The notes below the pieces were generated by a model. It was not told where the DNA came from and did no database searches. It saw nothing but the letters and a program-made list of their open reading frames with translations. From NCBI RefSeq assembly GCF_001895265.1, contig NZ_CP016796.1, positions 186,001 through 250,000 of the forward strand: DNA of 64,000 nt, in the 5' to 3' direction. Shown here in pieces: positions 8,475 to 17,769 of this stretch (its first letter is position 1; each line of letters begins with the position of its first letter). The translations under genes were made by a program, and so were the position numbers. This DNA comes from Francisella uliginis (GTDB lineage Bacteria > Pseudomonadota > Gammaproteobacteria > Francisellales > Francisellaceae).

Positions 8475-9671
8475 ATGTTTAATATCAGATTGTGTAAAAA
8501 ATATTTAATTATTTTTCAAAACTATTGGATTTGGGTATTTAAGGAATATTTCCGTAAAGAATGTCCAACAGTAGCGGCTTCTATAACACTTACAAGTTTG
8601 TTTGCTATCGTACCAGCTTTTTTCATTATAATAAATATTTTGAATGCTTTTAATGCATTTAGTTCTCTTTCTGATAATATTCAGAATTTCTTATTTGATA
8701 ATATGCTTCCAGCAACAGCAACGACTGTTCAGCAATATATTACTGTTCTTTCTAATAAGATGACTAGCTTACCTGTTACCTCAGTTATAGTTCTACTAGT
8801 TGTAATTTTTTTGATGATAAAAAGATTAGAAATTACGCTAAATAAGATATTTTATGTAAATAGACAACGTCCTATGCTTCAAAGTTTATTAGTATATTGG
8901 GCATTGATGACAATGGGGCCATTATTAATGGGTTTTGTTTTTATATCAACTACTTATGTTATATCAATGACATGGTTTTTTAAGGGTGTTGGTATTGAAC
9001 AATATTTATTAAACTTTTTATCTATTATTTTTCTAACGGGTGGTTTTTTTGTAGTTTATAAAATTTTGCCTAATACAAAGATCAACTCAAGAGTAGCTTT
9101 CTTTGCTGCATTTTTAGTAGCAATAGTTTTCTCCGTTGCTAAGAAGGTTTTTTCTTTGTATATGTTTTATGTGCCAACATATTCTGTTATTTATGGCTCA
9201 CTTTCCTTGATACCTATATTTATTCTCTGGGTTTATGTAACATGGCATATAACGCTCTTGGGAGCTGTTATGATCAGGGCAATGCAGTATATGAAAATAA
9301 CTTTAAACTTCAAAAAAGAAGTCAAAAGAGACGATTTAAGTATAAGTGTTAATATTCTAAGAGATCTGCATATTGTTCAGCGAGAATTAAAAAATGGTAT
9401 GAGTATTTCTCGTATCTATAAAAAAGCAGCTGTTGCTGACTATGATAAAGTGAAACAGGTTTTGTATAGTTTAGAAAGTGCAAATATTATTAGAATTACA
9501 GGACAAGATATTTGTTATTTGAATTGTGATGTTTTTGATCTTAGTTTACATAAGGTGTATTTGGCATTTAATCCAACAATTAACTTTAAAACTAGTACAA
9601 TTAGAAAGATTAATACGATAAAATCAGACCTGTATAAAGATCTTGATATAAAATTGTATGAATGTTTCTAA
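8475..9671 (+). CDS. YihY/BrkB family inner-membrane protein
   Basis: A 398-residue membrane protein of the YihY/BrkB family (often misnamed ribonuclease BN). The family core covers residues 18-270, with 'FRKECPTVAASITLTSLFAIVPAF', about six membrane helices, and the 'IFILWVYVTWHITLLGAVM' segment. Residues 275-398 form a soluble C-terminal domain that looks like a winged helix ('SISRIYKKAAVADYDKVKQVLYSL'). ATG 8475 is the only usable start: the frame is closed by TAG at 8448-8450 and holds no other start codon before it. No clear ribosome site is visible. The function of the family is not settled. Confidence 0.87.
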   Translation: MFNIRLCKKYLIIFQNYWIWVFKEYFRKECPTVAASITLTSLFAIVPAFFIIINILNAFNAFSSLSDNIQNFLFDNMLPATATTVQQYITVLSNKMTSLPVTSVIVLLVVIFLMIKRLEITLNKIFYVNRQRPMLQSLLVYWALMTMGPLLMGFVFISTTYVISMTWFFKGVGIEQYLLNFLSIIFLTGGFFVVYKILPNTKINSRVAFFAAFLVAIVFSVAKKVFSLYMFYVPTYSVIYGSLSLIPIFILWVYVTWHITLLGAVMIRAMQYMKITLNFKKEVKRDDLSISVNILRDLHIVQRELKNGMSISRIYKKAAVADYDKVKQVLYSLESANIIRITGQDICYLNCDVFDLSLHKVYLAFNPTINFKTSTIRKINTIKSDLYKDLDIKLYECF

Positions 9672-9688
9672 AAAGGTTATTATAGTTT

Positions 9689-10261
9689 ATGTTATTTAAA
9701 ATCCTTGATTACTCGGCGCTTATTATAAATGTTTTATATACAATATATCTAGCTAGACTAAGAGTATGGTCTTGGTCTTTGGGAATTGTTGGGGCTTTGA
9801 TATTACTTTTTTTATTTGCTCTGAAAGGTACTTATTCATTAGTTTTACTACAGATTGTATATGTAATATTTTTTAGTTATGGCTGGTATAAATGGAGTAC
9901 ACAAGGCGTAGATAGTGAAAATACTATTAAGTGGATGAAAGCCTCAGATTACTTTCGCTATGTATTTTATGTTATTGCTTTATGTGTGTTTTGTGTTGCA
10001 TTTAATTATTTTACAGATTCAGAAGATGTTATATCGACGGGTTTATTGACAGGTATTACATTTACAGCAATTATTATGACTATAGAAAAATTTATGGAAA
10101 ATTGGATAGTCTGGATAGTTTCTGATTTATATTTTGTTTTTGTGATGTATCAGCAACAACTATATGGTCAAGTTTTACAAAATTTTATTTTTCTTTTAAC
10201 CGCGGTATATGGTTTCTATTTTTGGTATAAAAATTCAAAAGCTTTTGTGGAATCTGCATAA
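9689..10261 (+). CDS. pnuC: Nicotinamide riboside transporter, PnuC family
   Basis: A 190-residue protein with about seven membrane helices. The PnuC pattern is clear: 'KGTYSLVLLQIVYVIFFSYGWYKW' in the first half and the 'TGITFTAIIMTIEKFMENWIVWIVSDLYFV' plus 'GFYFWYK' block in the second. PnuC proteins are facilitators of nicotinamide riboside uptake for NAD synthesis; trapping depends on a separate kinase. The stop codon overlaps the priA start (TAATG), so translation is coupled. A second, more divergent PnuC-like gene sits at 37160-37690. Confidence 0.88.
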   Translation: MLFKILDYSALIINVLYTIYLARLRVWSWSLGIVGALILLFLFALKGTYSLVLLQIVYVIFFSYGWYKWSTQGVDSENTIKWMKASDYFRYVFYVIALCVFCVAFNYFTDSEDVISTGLLTGITFTAIIMTIEKFMENWIVWIVSDLYFVFVMYQQQLYGQVLQNFIFLLTAVYGFYFWYKNSKAFVESA

Positions 10262-12414
10262 TGATAGTCAAAGTTGCATTAGCTGTTCCTCCAGCATATG
10301 TACTTGATTATAGTATCGATAATGATGATATTAAATTATTTGACCGAGTGTTAGTAAATGTCGGGAAACGTCAATTAATAGGTTTTATAATTGCGAAAGA
10401 TGTTGAAATTGATTATGGAGTTGAAAAGGTTAAGCCAGTAGTTAAGCTTATAGATAGCCCTATAAGTGTAGATATACAAAAACTAATAATCTGGATTTCT
10501 AAGTACTACTGCTGTGATCTTTACAGTGCAATACGTTTAGCCTTACCAAATGACTACTTTAAAAGTGAAATTATCAAACCTCAACAAGATACATATGTTT
10601 ACATTGATTTTAAAAATTTAGAAAATCATAAGTCAACACCTAAACAACAAGAACTTATTAATACTTTCAAACAAAGTGACTTTATTAAATATGATGATTT
10701 AAAACAATTAGGAACTACTTATGTCATCAATAAGCTTTTTGAGAAGGGTATACTTAGAAAATCATATAAGTTAAAGGAGTCTAGTAAGTCCATAGAATAT
10801 GATAAGCCTAAAGATTTATCTAAAGAGCAAAATAATGTATTAAGCAATATATTATTACAAACAGGTTTTAATGTATTTCTACTTTATGGAGTTACAGGTA
10901 GCGGAAAAACAGAGATTTATCTGCAAACTATAAAAAGATATTTAGAAAGCTCAAAACAAGTGCTTGTAATGGTTCCAGAGATAAACCTAACACCTCAGAC
11001 GATAAAGAGATTTGAAAGTAGGTTTCCTAATAAAAATATAGTTGCTTTACACTCTAAATTAAGTGAAAAAGCAAGGTTGACAAATTGGTTAAAGATTAAG
11101 CAGGGTAGAGCAGATATTGTTATATCAACAAGAAGCGGAGTTCTGACAGATTTTGAAAATTTAGGGATTATTATAATCGATGAAGAGCACGATAGTTCTT
11201 TTAAGCAACAAACCAGTACAGTTAGGTATAATGCTCGTGATATCGCTATATTTAGAGCTAGTCAATTAGATATTCCTGTAATCCTTGGAAGTGCAACACC
11301 ATCAATACAAAGCTACTATAATAGTTTGACTGGTAAATATACATTACTTAAGTTACAAAATAGAGCTTTGAATAATCATAAAAACCAAATTCAACTCTTA
11401 GATTTAAAATCGAGTATAGTTGATAATGGTATTAGTAATAAGCTTTTTAATCTTTTAGAGCAGAATATCACTGCTCATCAACAATCTTTGGTTTTTATCA
11501 ATAAACTAGGCTTTGCTAAGGCCTTAGTTTGTAAGAGCTGTGGTGAAGCTGTTGAGTGCAAAAAGTGTGATAAACCATATACATTACATACTCATCCATA
11601 TCAATACTTAGAATGTCACTTTTGTGGCTCGCGTAAGCCTTTAGTTACAGTATGCACAAGTTGTGGAGAACAAGAGTTATTTACTTATGGAACTGGTACA
11701 GAGAAGGTTCAATCTCGCTTAGAAGCTAAGTTTCCGTATAACAAAGTAGTTCGCTTTGATCGTTCAAATATAAAGACTATTAGCGATCTTCATAATATTA
11801 ATCAAATGATTAATGAAAATATGGTTGATATTATCGTTGGTACTCAGATGATTGCTAAGGGACATCATTTTGAAAATATCACCTTAGTTGGGCTGATAAA
11901 CATCGATGCAGGTCTATATAGTACAGATTTTCATGCGATAGAAAGAACAGCACAGATGATAGTGCAAGTCTCTGGTAGAGCAGGTAGGGCAGATAAGCCG
12001 GGGACAATACTGTTGCAAACTTATCAGCCGGAAAATAGGCTTTTACAGTTACTAGTTGCTAGTGATTACTTAGAATTTCTTGATTATCTTTTAGAGCAGA
12101 GAAAATATGCAAATTATCCACCCTACTCATATCAAGCTCAAATAATAGCAGATTCTAGAAAAGAGCAAGAAATTTTAAGTTTGCTAAATGATATATATTC
12201 AAAATTAGAAAATTGCGAGAATGTGCAAATATCAAAGCCTTTACCCGCGTTACACTTAAAAAAGAATAATGTTTATCGTTATAGCTTGTTACTTACATCA
12301 AAAAAACGTAGTGAAATAAACTCAATAATAAAATGGCTTAATCAAAATGTATGTAGTGATATTAAGAGTACTATTAAAGTTTATTTTGATATAGATCCTA
12401 TTGAGCTGGGTTAG
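10261..12414 (+). CDS. priA: Primosomal replication protein N' (PriA helicase)
   Basis: The 717-residue protein matches PriA throughout. It has an N-terminal fork-binding domain, a winged-helix segment, Walker A 'GVTGSGKT' at residues 210-217, and the DEEH box at 307-310. A zinc cluster of eight Cys follows at about residues 420-470, in four CxxC pairs. The helicase C-terminal lobe has 'GTQMIAKGHHF' and 'VSGRAGRADKPG'. PriA restarts stalled forks by loading DnaB through the primosome. The gene begins on the last base of pnuC. Its 3' end overlaps the convergent Bcr-type MFS gene by 17 bases. Confidence 0.97.
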   Translation: MIVKVALAVPPAYVLDYSIDNDDIKLFDRVLVNVGKRQLIGFIIAKDVEIDYGVEKVKPVVKLIDSPISVDIQKLIIWISKYYCCDLYSAIRLALPNDYFKSEIIKPQQDTYVYIDFKNLENHKSTPKQQELINTFKQSDFIKYDDLKQLGTTYVINKLFEKGILRKSYKLKESSKSIEYDKPKDLSKEQNNVLSNILLQTGFNVFLLYGVTGSGKTEIYLQTIKRYLESSKQVLVMVPEINLTPQTIKRFESRFPNKNIVALHSKLSEKARLTNWLKIKQGRADIVISTRSGVLTDFENLGIIIIDEEHDSSFKQQTSTVRYNARDIAIFRASQLDIPVILGSATPSIQSYYNSLTGKYTLLKLQNRALNNHKNQIQLLDLKSSIVDNGISNKLFNLLEQNITAHQQSLVFINKLGFAKALVCKSCGEAVECKKCDKPYTLHTHPYQYLECHFCGSRKPLVTVCTSCGEQELFTYGTGTEKVQSRLEAKFPYNKVVRFDRSNIKTISDLHNINQMINENMVDIIVGTQMIAKGHHFENITLVGLINIDAGLYSTDFHAIERTAQMIVQVSGRAGRADKPGTILLQTYQPENRLLQLLVASDYLEFLDYLLEQRKYANYPPYSYQAQIIADSRKEQEILSLLNDIYSKLENCENVQISKPLPALHLKKNNVYRYSLLLTSKKRSEINSIIKWLNQNVCSDIKSTIKVYFDIDPIELG

Positions 12415-13579
12415 CTTTTTTTGCTAGTGACCATAATAAGACTGCAAGAATAGTGAGACAAATGTATATGATCGTTATTTGGATCATGTTTGTGAGTTTT
12501 ATGTATGAAAAAAGTATTAATCCAATACCTGTGAAAAACATTTTTATCGAGCTTTGGACTGCGCTAGCTATACCTTTACTTTCTTTTAAGCTTTGCATGC
12601 ACATTGATAGTATCAAAGGTGCTGCTACACCACATAAAAATGCCGTACCTATTCCGAAAATTGCTATGATAAAAATATTTGTATATATCAGAAATATCAA
12701 ACAAAGTATTATAAAGTAGACCAGATAAATCTTAATTATAGTACTAAGAATTCTCTCAGAAGAGTACTTATAAAAACATCGTTGTAGTGAAAAAGCTCCA
12801 ATAGCTAAACTTAATGCATAAAAACTGTTTATAAAACCATTAGTCACTATATTTATGTGTAAATTATGTAATACAAAAGGAAGCATATTATAAAAGCCTA
12901 TAGAATATACATAAACTAACGCTGAGAATAAACTCATAGTAAAAAAATATCTGTTTTTGAAAAGCTCTAAGTATTTATTAATAGTAATTTTAAAACGTAT
13001 TTTATACTTTGTAATTCTCAAAGTTTCAGGCATTAGTCTAAGAATAAGTAAAAAAACAATGATATTTATAAGCATTAATGCAGTTAATGAAAACCTCCAT
13101 GAGCTTACTGATTGTATAAATGCGCCTAAAACAGGTGCGATACATGGTGATACTTGACTTGCTAAAGCATATACAGAGAAAGATTTTTTTAATCTTTTAG
13201 AGTTGTGAGAAACATCGGCAATGATTGATCTGCTAATTACAGGACATCCAGCACTACCAATAGCAGTTATTATTCTACCTATATAAAAAGAAATAGTTCC
13301 TTGAGCAAATGCAGTTACTATTATTCCTAAAATAGTTATACCTAATGATATTAAGATTAGTTTCTTACGTCCGAATCTATCACTCAAGAAACCATACGGC
13401 AGCTGGAAGATTCCAAGGATAAGCATATATATTAGTACGCTATTTTTTAATACTGCTTGAGATGTGGCAAAATCATTTTCTATATATGGTAGAGAAGGGC
13501 TTATAAAGTCAATAGACATTAGCCCTGTTAAAACTATTAAACCACTAAAAGCTATAGAAACCCGATATGCTCTAAGCAT
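12398..13579 (-). CDS. MFS drug-resistance transporter, Bcr/CflA family
   Basis: A 393-residue, twelve-helix MFS protein. The N-terminus 'GLMSIDFISPSLPYIENDF' and loop motif 'LSDRFGRKKLILISL' are typical of the Bcr/CflA (DHA1) drug:proton antiporters, with the family motif 'GRIITAIGSAGCPVISRSIIAD' near helix 4. It may export antibiotics or metabolites; the substrate is not readable. The 3' end runs 17 bases into the end of priA on the other strand. It is 62 bases upstream of the PheC-like gene on the same strand. Confidence 0.87.
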   Translation of the reverse strand: MLRAYRVSIAFSGLIVLTGLMSIDFISPSLPYIENDFATSQAVLKNSVLIYMLILGIFQLPYGFLSDRFGRKKLILISLGITILGIIVTAFAQGTISFYIGRIITAIGSAGCPVISRSIIADVSHNSKRLKKSFSVYALASQVSPCIAPVLGAFIQSVSSWRFSLTALMLINIIVFLLILRLMPETLRITKYKIRFKITINKYLELFKNRYFFTMSLFSALVYVYSIGFYNMLPFVLHNLHINIVTNGFINSFYALSLAIGAFSLQRCFYKYSSERILSTIIKIYLVYFIILCLIFLIYTNIFIIAIFGIGTAFLCGVAAPLILSMCMQSLKESKGIASAVQSSIKMFFTGIGLILFSYIKLTNMIQITIIYICLTILAVLLWSLAKKANPAQ

Positions 13580-13644
13580 GACTTTATTATTTTATATAGA
13601 GTTTCAGTATTTTCTTATAATCTTGTCAAATAATAAAGAATTAC

Positions 13645-14382
13645 TTATGAATTAGTATATGTTTTAAAGATTTTTGGATTATTTTTTAACCATTGATCAA
13701 ATTGGATTGCTAGCTTTCTGCCATTAGCTGTCTTATTGAACATAAATGCTTTGAAAGAGCTAGTTTTATCTATTTGGATAGGTATTTGGCATATTTTTGG
13801 ATTTATGGAGTGTTGATATTTTATTTCTGAATTATCAGTAAACATTATATCTGGATGAATATCTCCTATACCATCAACTATCGATTTTACAGCTTCTTTA
13901 TTATCATTTATGATTAAAAGGTTTGCCTTTTTTAGTTTTTGTAGAGCAAACTTCTCATTAGTACCGCCTCTATTTTCAATAACCAATGTTTTTGGATTAT
14001 CTATATCTTTAAAAGTTTTATATTTTCCTAAGTTTTTGCATGCAGTCATTGCTGCTTTTCTAGATGTTTCTAAAGGACTTGAGAATAAGAAACCTTTTTT
14101 ACGTTGAGCAGTTATTGTCATTCCACCTACGAAAATTTCAAACTTATTAGCTTTTAGATCATGTGTAGCTGTTTTCCAAGTAGTTTTAACAAACTTAACT
14201 TTTTCATTTTTGGATTTAGCAAACTCTTTTATAAGTTGTATATCTTTACCAGTAAATGTATTGGTCGATTTATCGTAGTTAGAAAAAGGAGCATAATCTC
14301 CGGTTGTTCCTACAATAATATCGCTATAGCTAGATGTAAAAAAAAGAATACTAATAATAGCCGTATAGAAAAACTTTTTCAT
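13645..14382 (-). CDS. Periplasmic cyclohexadienyl/arogenate dehydratase-like protein (PheC type, solute-binding fold)
   Basis: A 245-residue protein with a cleavable signal peptide (residues 1-20, 'TSSYS'). It has the SBP family 3 fold, but local similarity is to PheC and not to amino-acid-binding proteins: 'GTTGDYAPFS' (25-34), 'TTWKTATHDLKANKFEIFVGGMTIT', and 'NRGGTNEKFALQKLKKANLL' (137-156). Glu186 in 'TDNSEIKY' aligns, from memory of the Pseudomonas protein, with the catalytic Glu of PheC. The expected reaction is prephenate to phenylpyruvate or arogenate to phenylalanine in the periplasm. No ABC permease or ATPase is nearby, which fits an enzyme better than a transporter subunit. Confidence 0.72.
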   Translation of the reverse strand: MKKFFYTAIISILFFTSSYSDIIVGTTGDYAPFSNYDKSTNTFTGKDIQLIKEFAKSKNEKVKFVKTTWKTATHDLKANKFEIFVGGMTITAQRKKGFLFSSPLETSRKAAMTACKNLGKYKTFKDIDNPKTLVIENRGGTNEKFALQKLKKANLLIINDNKEAVKSIVDGIGDIHPDIMFTDNSEIKYQHSINPKICQIPIQIDKTSSFKAFMFNKTANGRKLAIQFDQWLKNNPKIFKTYTNS

Positions 14383-14470
14383 AATGATTTAAATATTTGA
14401 AAATTATTGATTATAAGATTCTATACGAATAGAGAAATAAAAAGAATATTAGATAGCAAGAAAGTGTAGA

Positions 14471-14560
14471 TTAATCTTCTCTTTTATCCATTTTGCCAGC
14501 AACGAAACAGCCGATACCAACCGCAGCGAATGCTGAAATTATCCATACTAAATAAAACAT
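14471..14560 (-). CDS. cydX: Cytochrome bd oxidase small subunit CydX
   Basis: A 29-codon gene, too short for ordinary gene calling. Translation begins 'MFYLVWIISAFAAVG' and ends 'CFVAGKMDKRED': one membrane helix followed by a short charged tail. This matches CydX/YbgT, which begins with an aromatic Met-Trp-Tyr type start and one helix. A strong AAGGAG lies 7-8 bases before the ATG, and the gene starts 15 bases after the cydB stop on the same strand. CydX stabilises the heme b558/b595/d site of the bd oxidase. The position and ribosome site make the call solid in spite of its size. Confidence 0.87.
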   Translation of the reverse strand: MFYLVWIISAFAAVGIGCFVAGKMDKRED

Positions 14561-14575
14561 AATAAATCTCCTTTT

Positions 14576-15769
14576 TTAGTACATCTCATGTGAGTTAGCT
14601 TTTATTTCTGCAGCAGATGTTCTGCGGCCATTTGCCCACATTTTCTTGTATACAAAGAATGTGTAGCTAAATACTATTGGAAGTATGATAACAGCAGCAC
14701 ATAGAATACCTATCAATGAAGTTTGACTACTACTAGCATTAAATACTGTTAAGCTAAATTTATAGTCACCAACGTTAGATACCATAATGAATGGGAATAG
14801 TGCAAAACCAACTGTTAATACTGCACCAAGTAATGATGCTAAACTTGCTAAGAATGCTGAACCATCTTTATCCTTACCATTAAACACGATAACAAGTATC
14901 GCAGCAACAACAGTTAAGATAGGTGCAAACCACATCCAAATATGTGCATGGTTAAAGTTATAGAACCATGAATAGTCTGTTGTTATTGTACCTGCTGTAA
15001 ATGCATGATTTAAAGCATTAGATGCATGTGCAAAAGCAGGGTCAGTAGTGTACTGATAGCCAGGGATGAAAGATATCCAAATCGCAGCAACTATAAATAA
15101 TACGATATATATAACTGTTGTGATATTCGAAATCTTTTTAAATCTATCTCTTAATACACCTTCTGTTCTAAGTTTTCCGTAAGTAGAACCATGCATTAGT
15201 GTCATATTTAGAGCAAATATCCCAAATAGTAATGCAAAAGGAGTTAGTAGATTTAGTAATGTAATCCACATAGATTGATACTGGCCATTTGTCACCGTAC
15301 CATAAACTAGTCTAGCTGTATCATCATAAGAGATTGGGAAACCAAGATATAAATTACCAACAGCAACTCCCATAACAACTATAGGAATGATACTACCTAA
15401 AACAAGCATCCAATCCCAAAAGTTTCTCCATTTATCACTATCTATTTTCTTTCTGTATTCAAAAGCGGGTGGTCTTAAGAAAAGTCCCCATAATACAGCT
15501 AAAATTGCGATATATAGACCTGAGAAGCTTGTAGCATAAACTTGAGGCCAGATGGCAAAAATAGCACCACCAGCAGTAATAAACCAAACTTGAGAGCCAT
15601 CCCAAGTTGGGCCTACAGTATTTATAATAGCTCTTTTTTCATAGTTATCCTTACCAACAAATTTAGCAAGGATACCTATACCAAAGTCAAAACCAACTGT
15701 TGCAGCTACTAGGAATATAAGAACTCCAACAACTAGCCAAGAGATAATTTGTAAAACATCTAATAACAT
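14576..15769 (-). CDS. cydB: Cytochrome bd ubiquinol oxidase subunit II
   Basis: A 397-residue, nine-helix membrane protein with the CydB features 'VGFDFGIGILAKFVG' near the N-terminus, 'INTVGPTWDGSQVWFITAGGAIFAIWP', and 'FPFIMVS' later. Length is close to the E. coli protein (379). It pairs with CydA in the bd oxidase, which reduces oxygen to water with quinol and has high oxygen affinity. It starts 10 bases after the cydA stop and is followed by cydX, giving the order cydA-cydB-cydX in one unit. Confidence 0.97.
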   Translation of the reverse strand: MLLDVLQIISWLVVGVLIFLVAATVGFDFGIGILAKFVGKDNYEKRAIINTVGPTWDGSQVWFITAGGAIFAIWPQVYATSFSGLYIAILAVLWGLFLRPPAFEYRKKIDSDKWRNFWDWMLVLGSIIPIVVMGVAVGNLYLGFPISYDDTARLVYGTVTNGQYQSMWITLLNLLTPFALLFGIFALNMTLMHGSTYGKLRTEGVLRDRFKKISNITTVIYIVLFIVAAIWISFIPGYQYTTDPAFAHASNALNHAFTAGTITTDYSWFYNFNHAHIWMWFAPILTVVAAILVIVFNGKDKDGSAFLASLASLLGAVLTVGFALFPFIMVSNVGDYKFSLTVFNASSSQTSLIGILCAAVIILPIVFSYTFFVYKKMWANGRRTSAAEIKANSHEMY

Positions 15770-15779
15770 TTATCTCTCC

Positions 15780-17531
15780 TTATTTATCTTTGTTATTTTG
15801 TTCAAAATGATACTTACCAGAGCCTAATGAGCTAGGACCTAGTTTTGCATATTTGAACATTAAGAATAGTAACACTGCAAATAAAGATGTATCTATTAAG
15901 AAGAATATTAACATAGATGTTCCTATATCTGCAGCTGTTAAAGCTGATGAACTGATGCTCGTAGGTAACTGATCATAAACAGTCCAAGGTTGACGGCCAT
16001 GCTCTGTTACAAACCATCCACATAAACATGCGATAAATGGTAATGGAATTGACCAAGTCATAACTCTTAGAACAAGTTTACTAAACTTAGTGTTTCCTAG
16101 AGAGTTCTTCGCTAAAAGCACTAAGCCAACAAACATTAAAATAAATAGTAAGAAACCGATTCCTACCATTACTCTAAATGTCCAGAAGATACTAGATACA
16201 TCAGGAACCATATTAGTAGCAACTTGTTTTACTACCTCTGGATTATTAGCTAGCTTAGCAATTGTTGCTGAGTCAGCTTTACCATATTTTTCTTGAGCAA
16301 CTTGAACAAGTAATTTACCGAAGCCCATATATCTTTGATATTCAGGGTTATTGTAATTTGCATAACTACTATCAGGAGTATCACCTTTATGACCAGATTC
16401 TCTCCATTTTAGAAGATCAGCATAAGCAAGACCGCCATCTCTAATCATTACAGTGGCAGCAGGAACTTTCTCATACTTTTGAGGGTTAGCTGCAGCTACA
16501 GCAGGGGAAACGTCAGCAGTTTCACCTGTCTTGATATTTCTGTAGTAAGCTAGATTAGGATCTCTTTTACCGTTCTGCATTTCTCCGTATAGAATAGCTT
16601 TAACACCAGGAACTTGAGCAGTTGTTGTGTGTGTTGCTATCAGGCCAAGAGCCATAGGTATTTCTATGCTGAAATTGTTTTCTTGCTTTTCTTGATCAGG
16701 GAATGCAATAGCATTAAATGGAGCCGGAGTTGGTGAAGTATCCCATTCACCTTCGATAGTTGCCATTTTTAATGGTTGTACTTTCCAAGCATCTTGTCCA
16801 TTGGCATCACCAAAGAATATAGCCATAGTACAAGCTACTATACCAAATCCTAAACCAACGGCTAAAGATCTCTTAGCAAAAGCAATATCACGACCTTTAA
16901 GTAAGTAGTATGCACTAATACCAATAACAAAAGTAGCACCAGTTGTGTATCCAGCTGTGATTACATGTCCAAAGTTTGACTGAGCAGTAGAGTTTAAGAA
17001 TACATCTAGTAAGCTAACTGTTTCCATTCTCATAGTTGAAGCTACAAACTCAGAACCCACAGGATGTTGCATATAACCATTTGCAACAAGAATTAGTAAT
17101 GCTGAGAAGCTAGAACCTATTGCTAAGCAGAACGTTGAAAGTAAATGTTGTTTCTTTGATAGTTTATCCCAACCAAAGAAGAATAAACCAGCGAATGTTG
17201 ACTCAAGCATGAATGCTGCCATACCTTCAATAGCTAGAGGAGTACCAAAAATATCACCTACTGATTGTGAGTAGTATGACCAGTTGGTACCAAATTCAAA
17301 TTCCATGGTTAGACCAGTAATAATTCCTAGAGCGAAGTTTATTCCAAGTAATTTACCCCAAAACTTCACCATATCTTTGTAAACTTCTTTACCTGTTCTT
17401 ATATACATTAGCTCCATTGTGAATAAAATCCACGTTAGACCTAAAGTTAAAGGAACAAATAAGAAGTGAAATGATGCCGTTAGACCAAACTGCAATCTTG
17501 CTAAGTCAACAGACATGAGCGTTGGTAACAT
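15780..17531 (-). CDS. cydA: Cytochrome bd ubiquinol oxidase subunit I
   Basis: The 583-residue protein carries all CydA landmarks. His22 in 'ASFHFLFVPLTLG' and His189 in 'NFGHVITAGYTTGA' align with the heme ligands His19 and His186 of E. coli, and the Met ligand lies in 'FWTFRVMVGIG'. The C-terminal part has 'PWTVYDQLPTS'. It is about 60 residues longer than the E. coli protein; the extra length is mainly in the periplasmic Q loop (around residues 250-400), making it a long-Q-loop type. The start at 17531 has AAGGAG upstream; Met6 is a possible alternative. A candidate promoter and an inverted repeat lie upstream. Confidence 0.97.
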   Translation of the reverse strand: MLPTLMSVDLARLQFGLTASFHFLFVPLTLGLTWILFTMELMYIRTGKEVYKDMVKFWGKLLGINFALGIITGLTMEFEFGTNWSYYSQSVGDIFGTPLAIEGMAAFMLESTFAGLFFFGWDKLSKKQHLLSTFCLAIGSSFSALLILVANGYMQHPVGSEFVASTMRMETVSLLDVFLNSTAQSNFGHVITAGYTTGATFVIGISAYYLLKGRDIAFAKRSLAVGLGFGIVACTMAIFFGDANGQDAWKVQPLKMATIEGEWDTSPTPAPFNAIAFPDQEKQENNFSIEIPMALGLIATHTTTAQVPGVKAILYGEMQNGKRDPNLAYYRNIKTGETADVSPAVAAANPQKYEKVPAATVMIRDGGLAYADLLKWRESGHKGDTPDSSYANYNNPEYQRYMGFGKLLVQVAQEKYGKADSATIAKLANNPEVVKQVATNMVPDVSSIFWTFRVMVGIGFLLFILMFVGLVLLAKNSLGNTKFSKLVLRVMTWSIPLPFIACLCGWFVTEHGRQPWTVYDQLPTSISSSALTAADIGTSMLIFFLIDTSLFAVLLFLMFKYAKLGPSSLGSGKYHFEQNNKDK

Positions 17532-17641
17532 AATGTTGCTTCTCCTTATGATATTCGAGTAACGAAAGGTTATTTTTTTCTAAAAATAGAAATTTGGAAA
17601 GAAAAATCGGCTTGTAATTGAGTAGTCACTTTTTCTAACCT

Positions 17642-17684
17642 TTAACTATACACATGAATTGTAACATATAAATTGTTTAAATCA
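17642..17684 (-). promoter_or_regulatory. Candidate sigma70 promoter of cydAB(X)
   Basis: Read on the minus strand, TTGATT is followed after 16 bases by TACAAT, a good -35/-10 pair. Transcription would start about 115-130 bases before the cydA ATG, leaving a long leader. I see no clear ArcA or FNR consensus, but AT-rich sites are hard to judge here. Confidence 0.4.
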
Positions 17685-17725
17685 AAAACTAAATATGGCT
17701 GAAAGCATTGAAAATAAAGGATTTC

Positions 17726-17746
17726 ACTATACCAAAATGGTATAGT
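17726..17746. promoter_or_regulatory. Perfect inverted repeat between yajR-like gene and cydA
   Basis: Two 9-base arms, ACTATACCA and TGGTATAGT, are separated by AAA. The repeat lies 23 bases beyond the stop of the MFS gene (17770) and about 180 bases upstream of cydA, all on the minus strand. No T-run follows on either strand, so it is not a standard intrinsic terminator. It could be an operator for the cyd genes or a transcript-end hairpin. Confidence 0.5.
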
Positions 17747-17769
17747 TTAGAGTCTTATCTGAACTGTAT

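Noticed and set aside
12453-14400. Plus-strand frames opposite the Bcr-type MFS and PheC-like genes.
   Set aside because: They lie within well-supported minus-strand genes, have no ribosome sites, and resemble no family.
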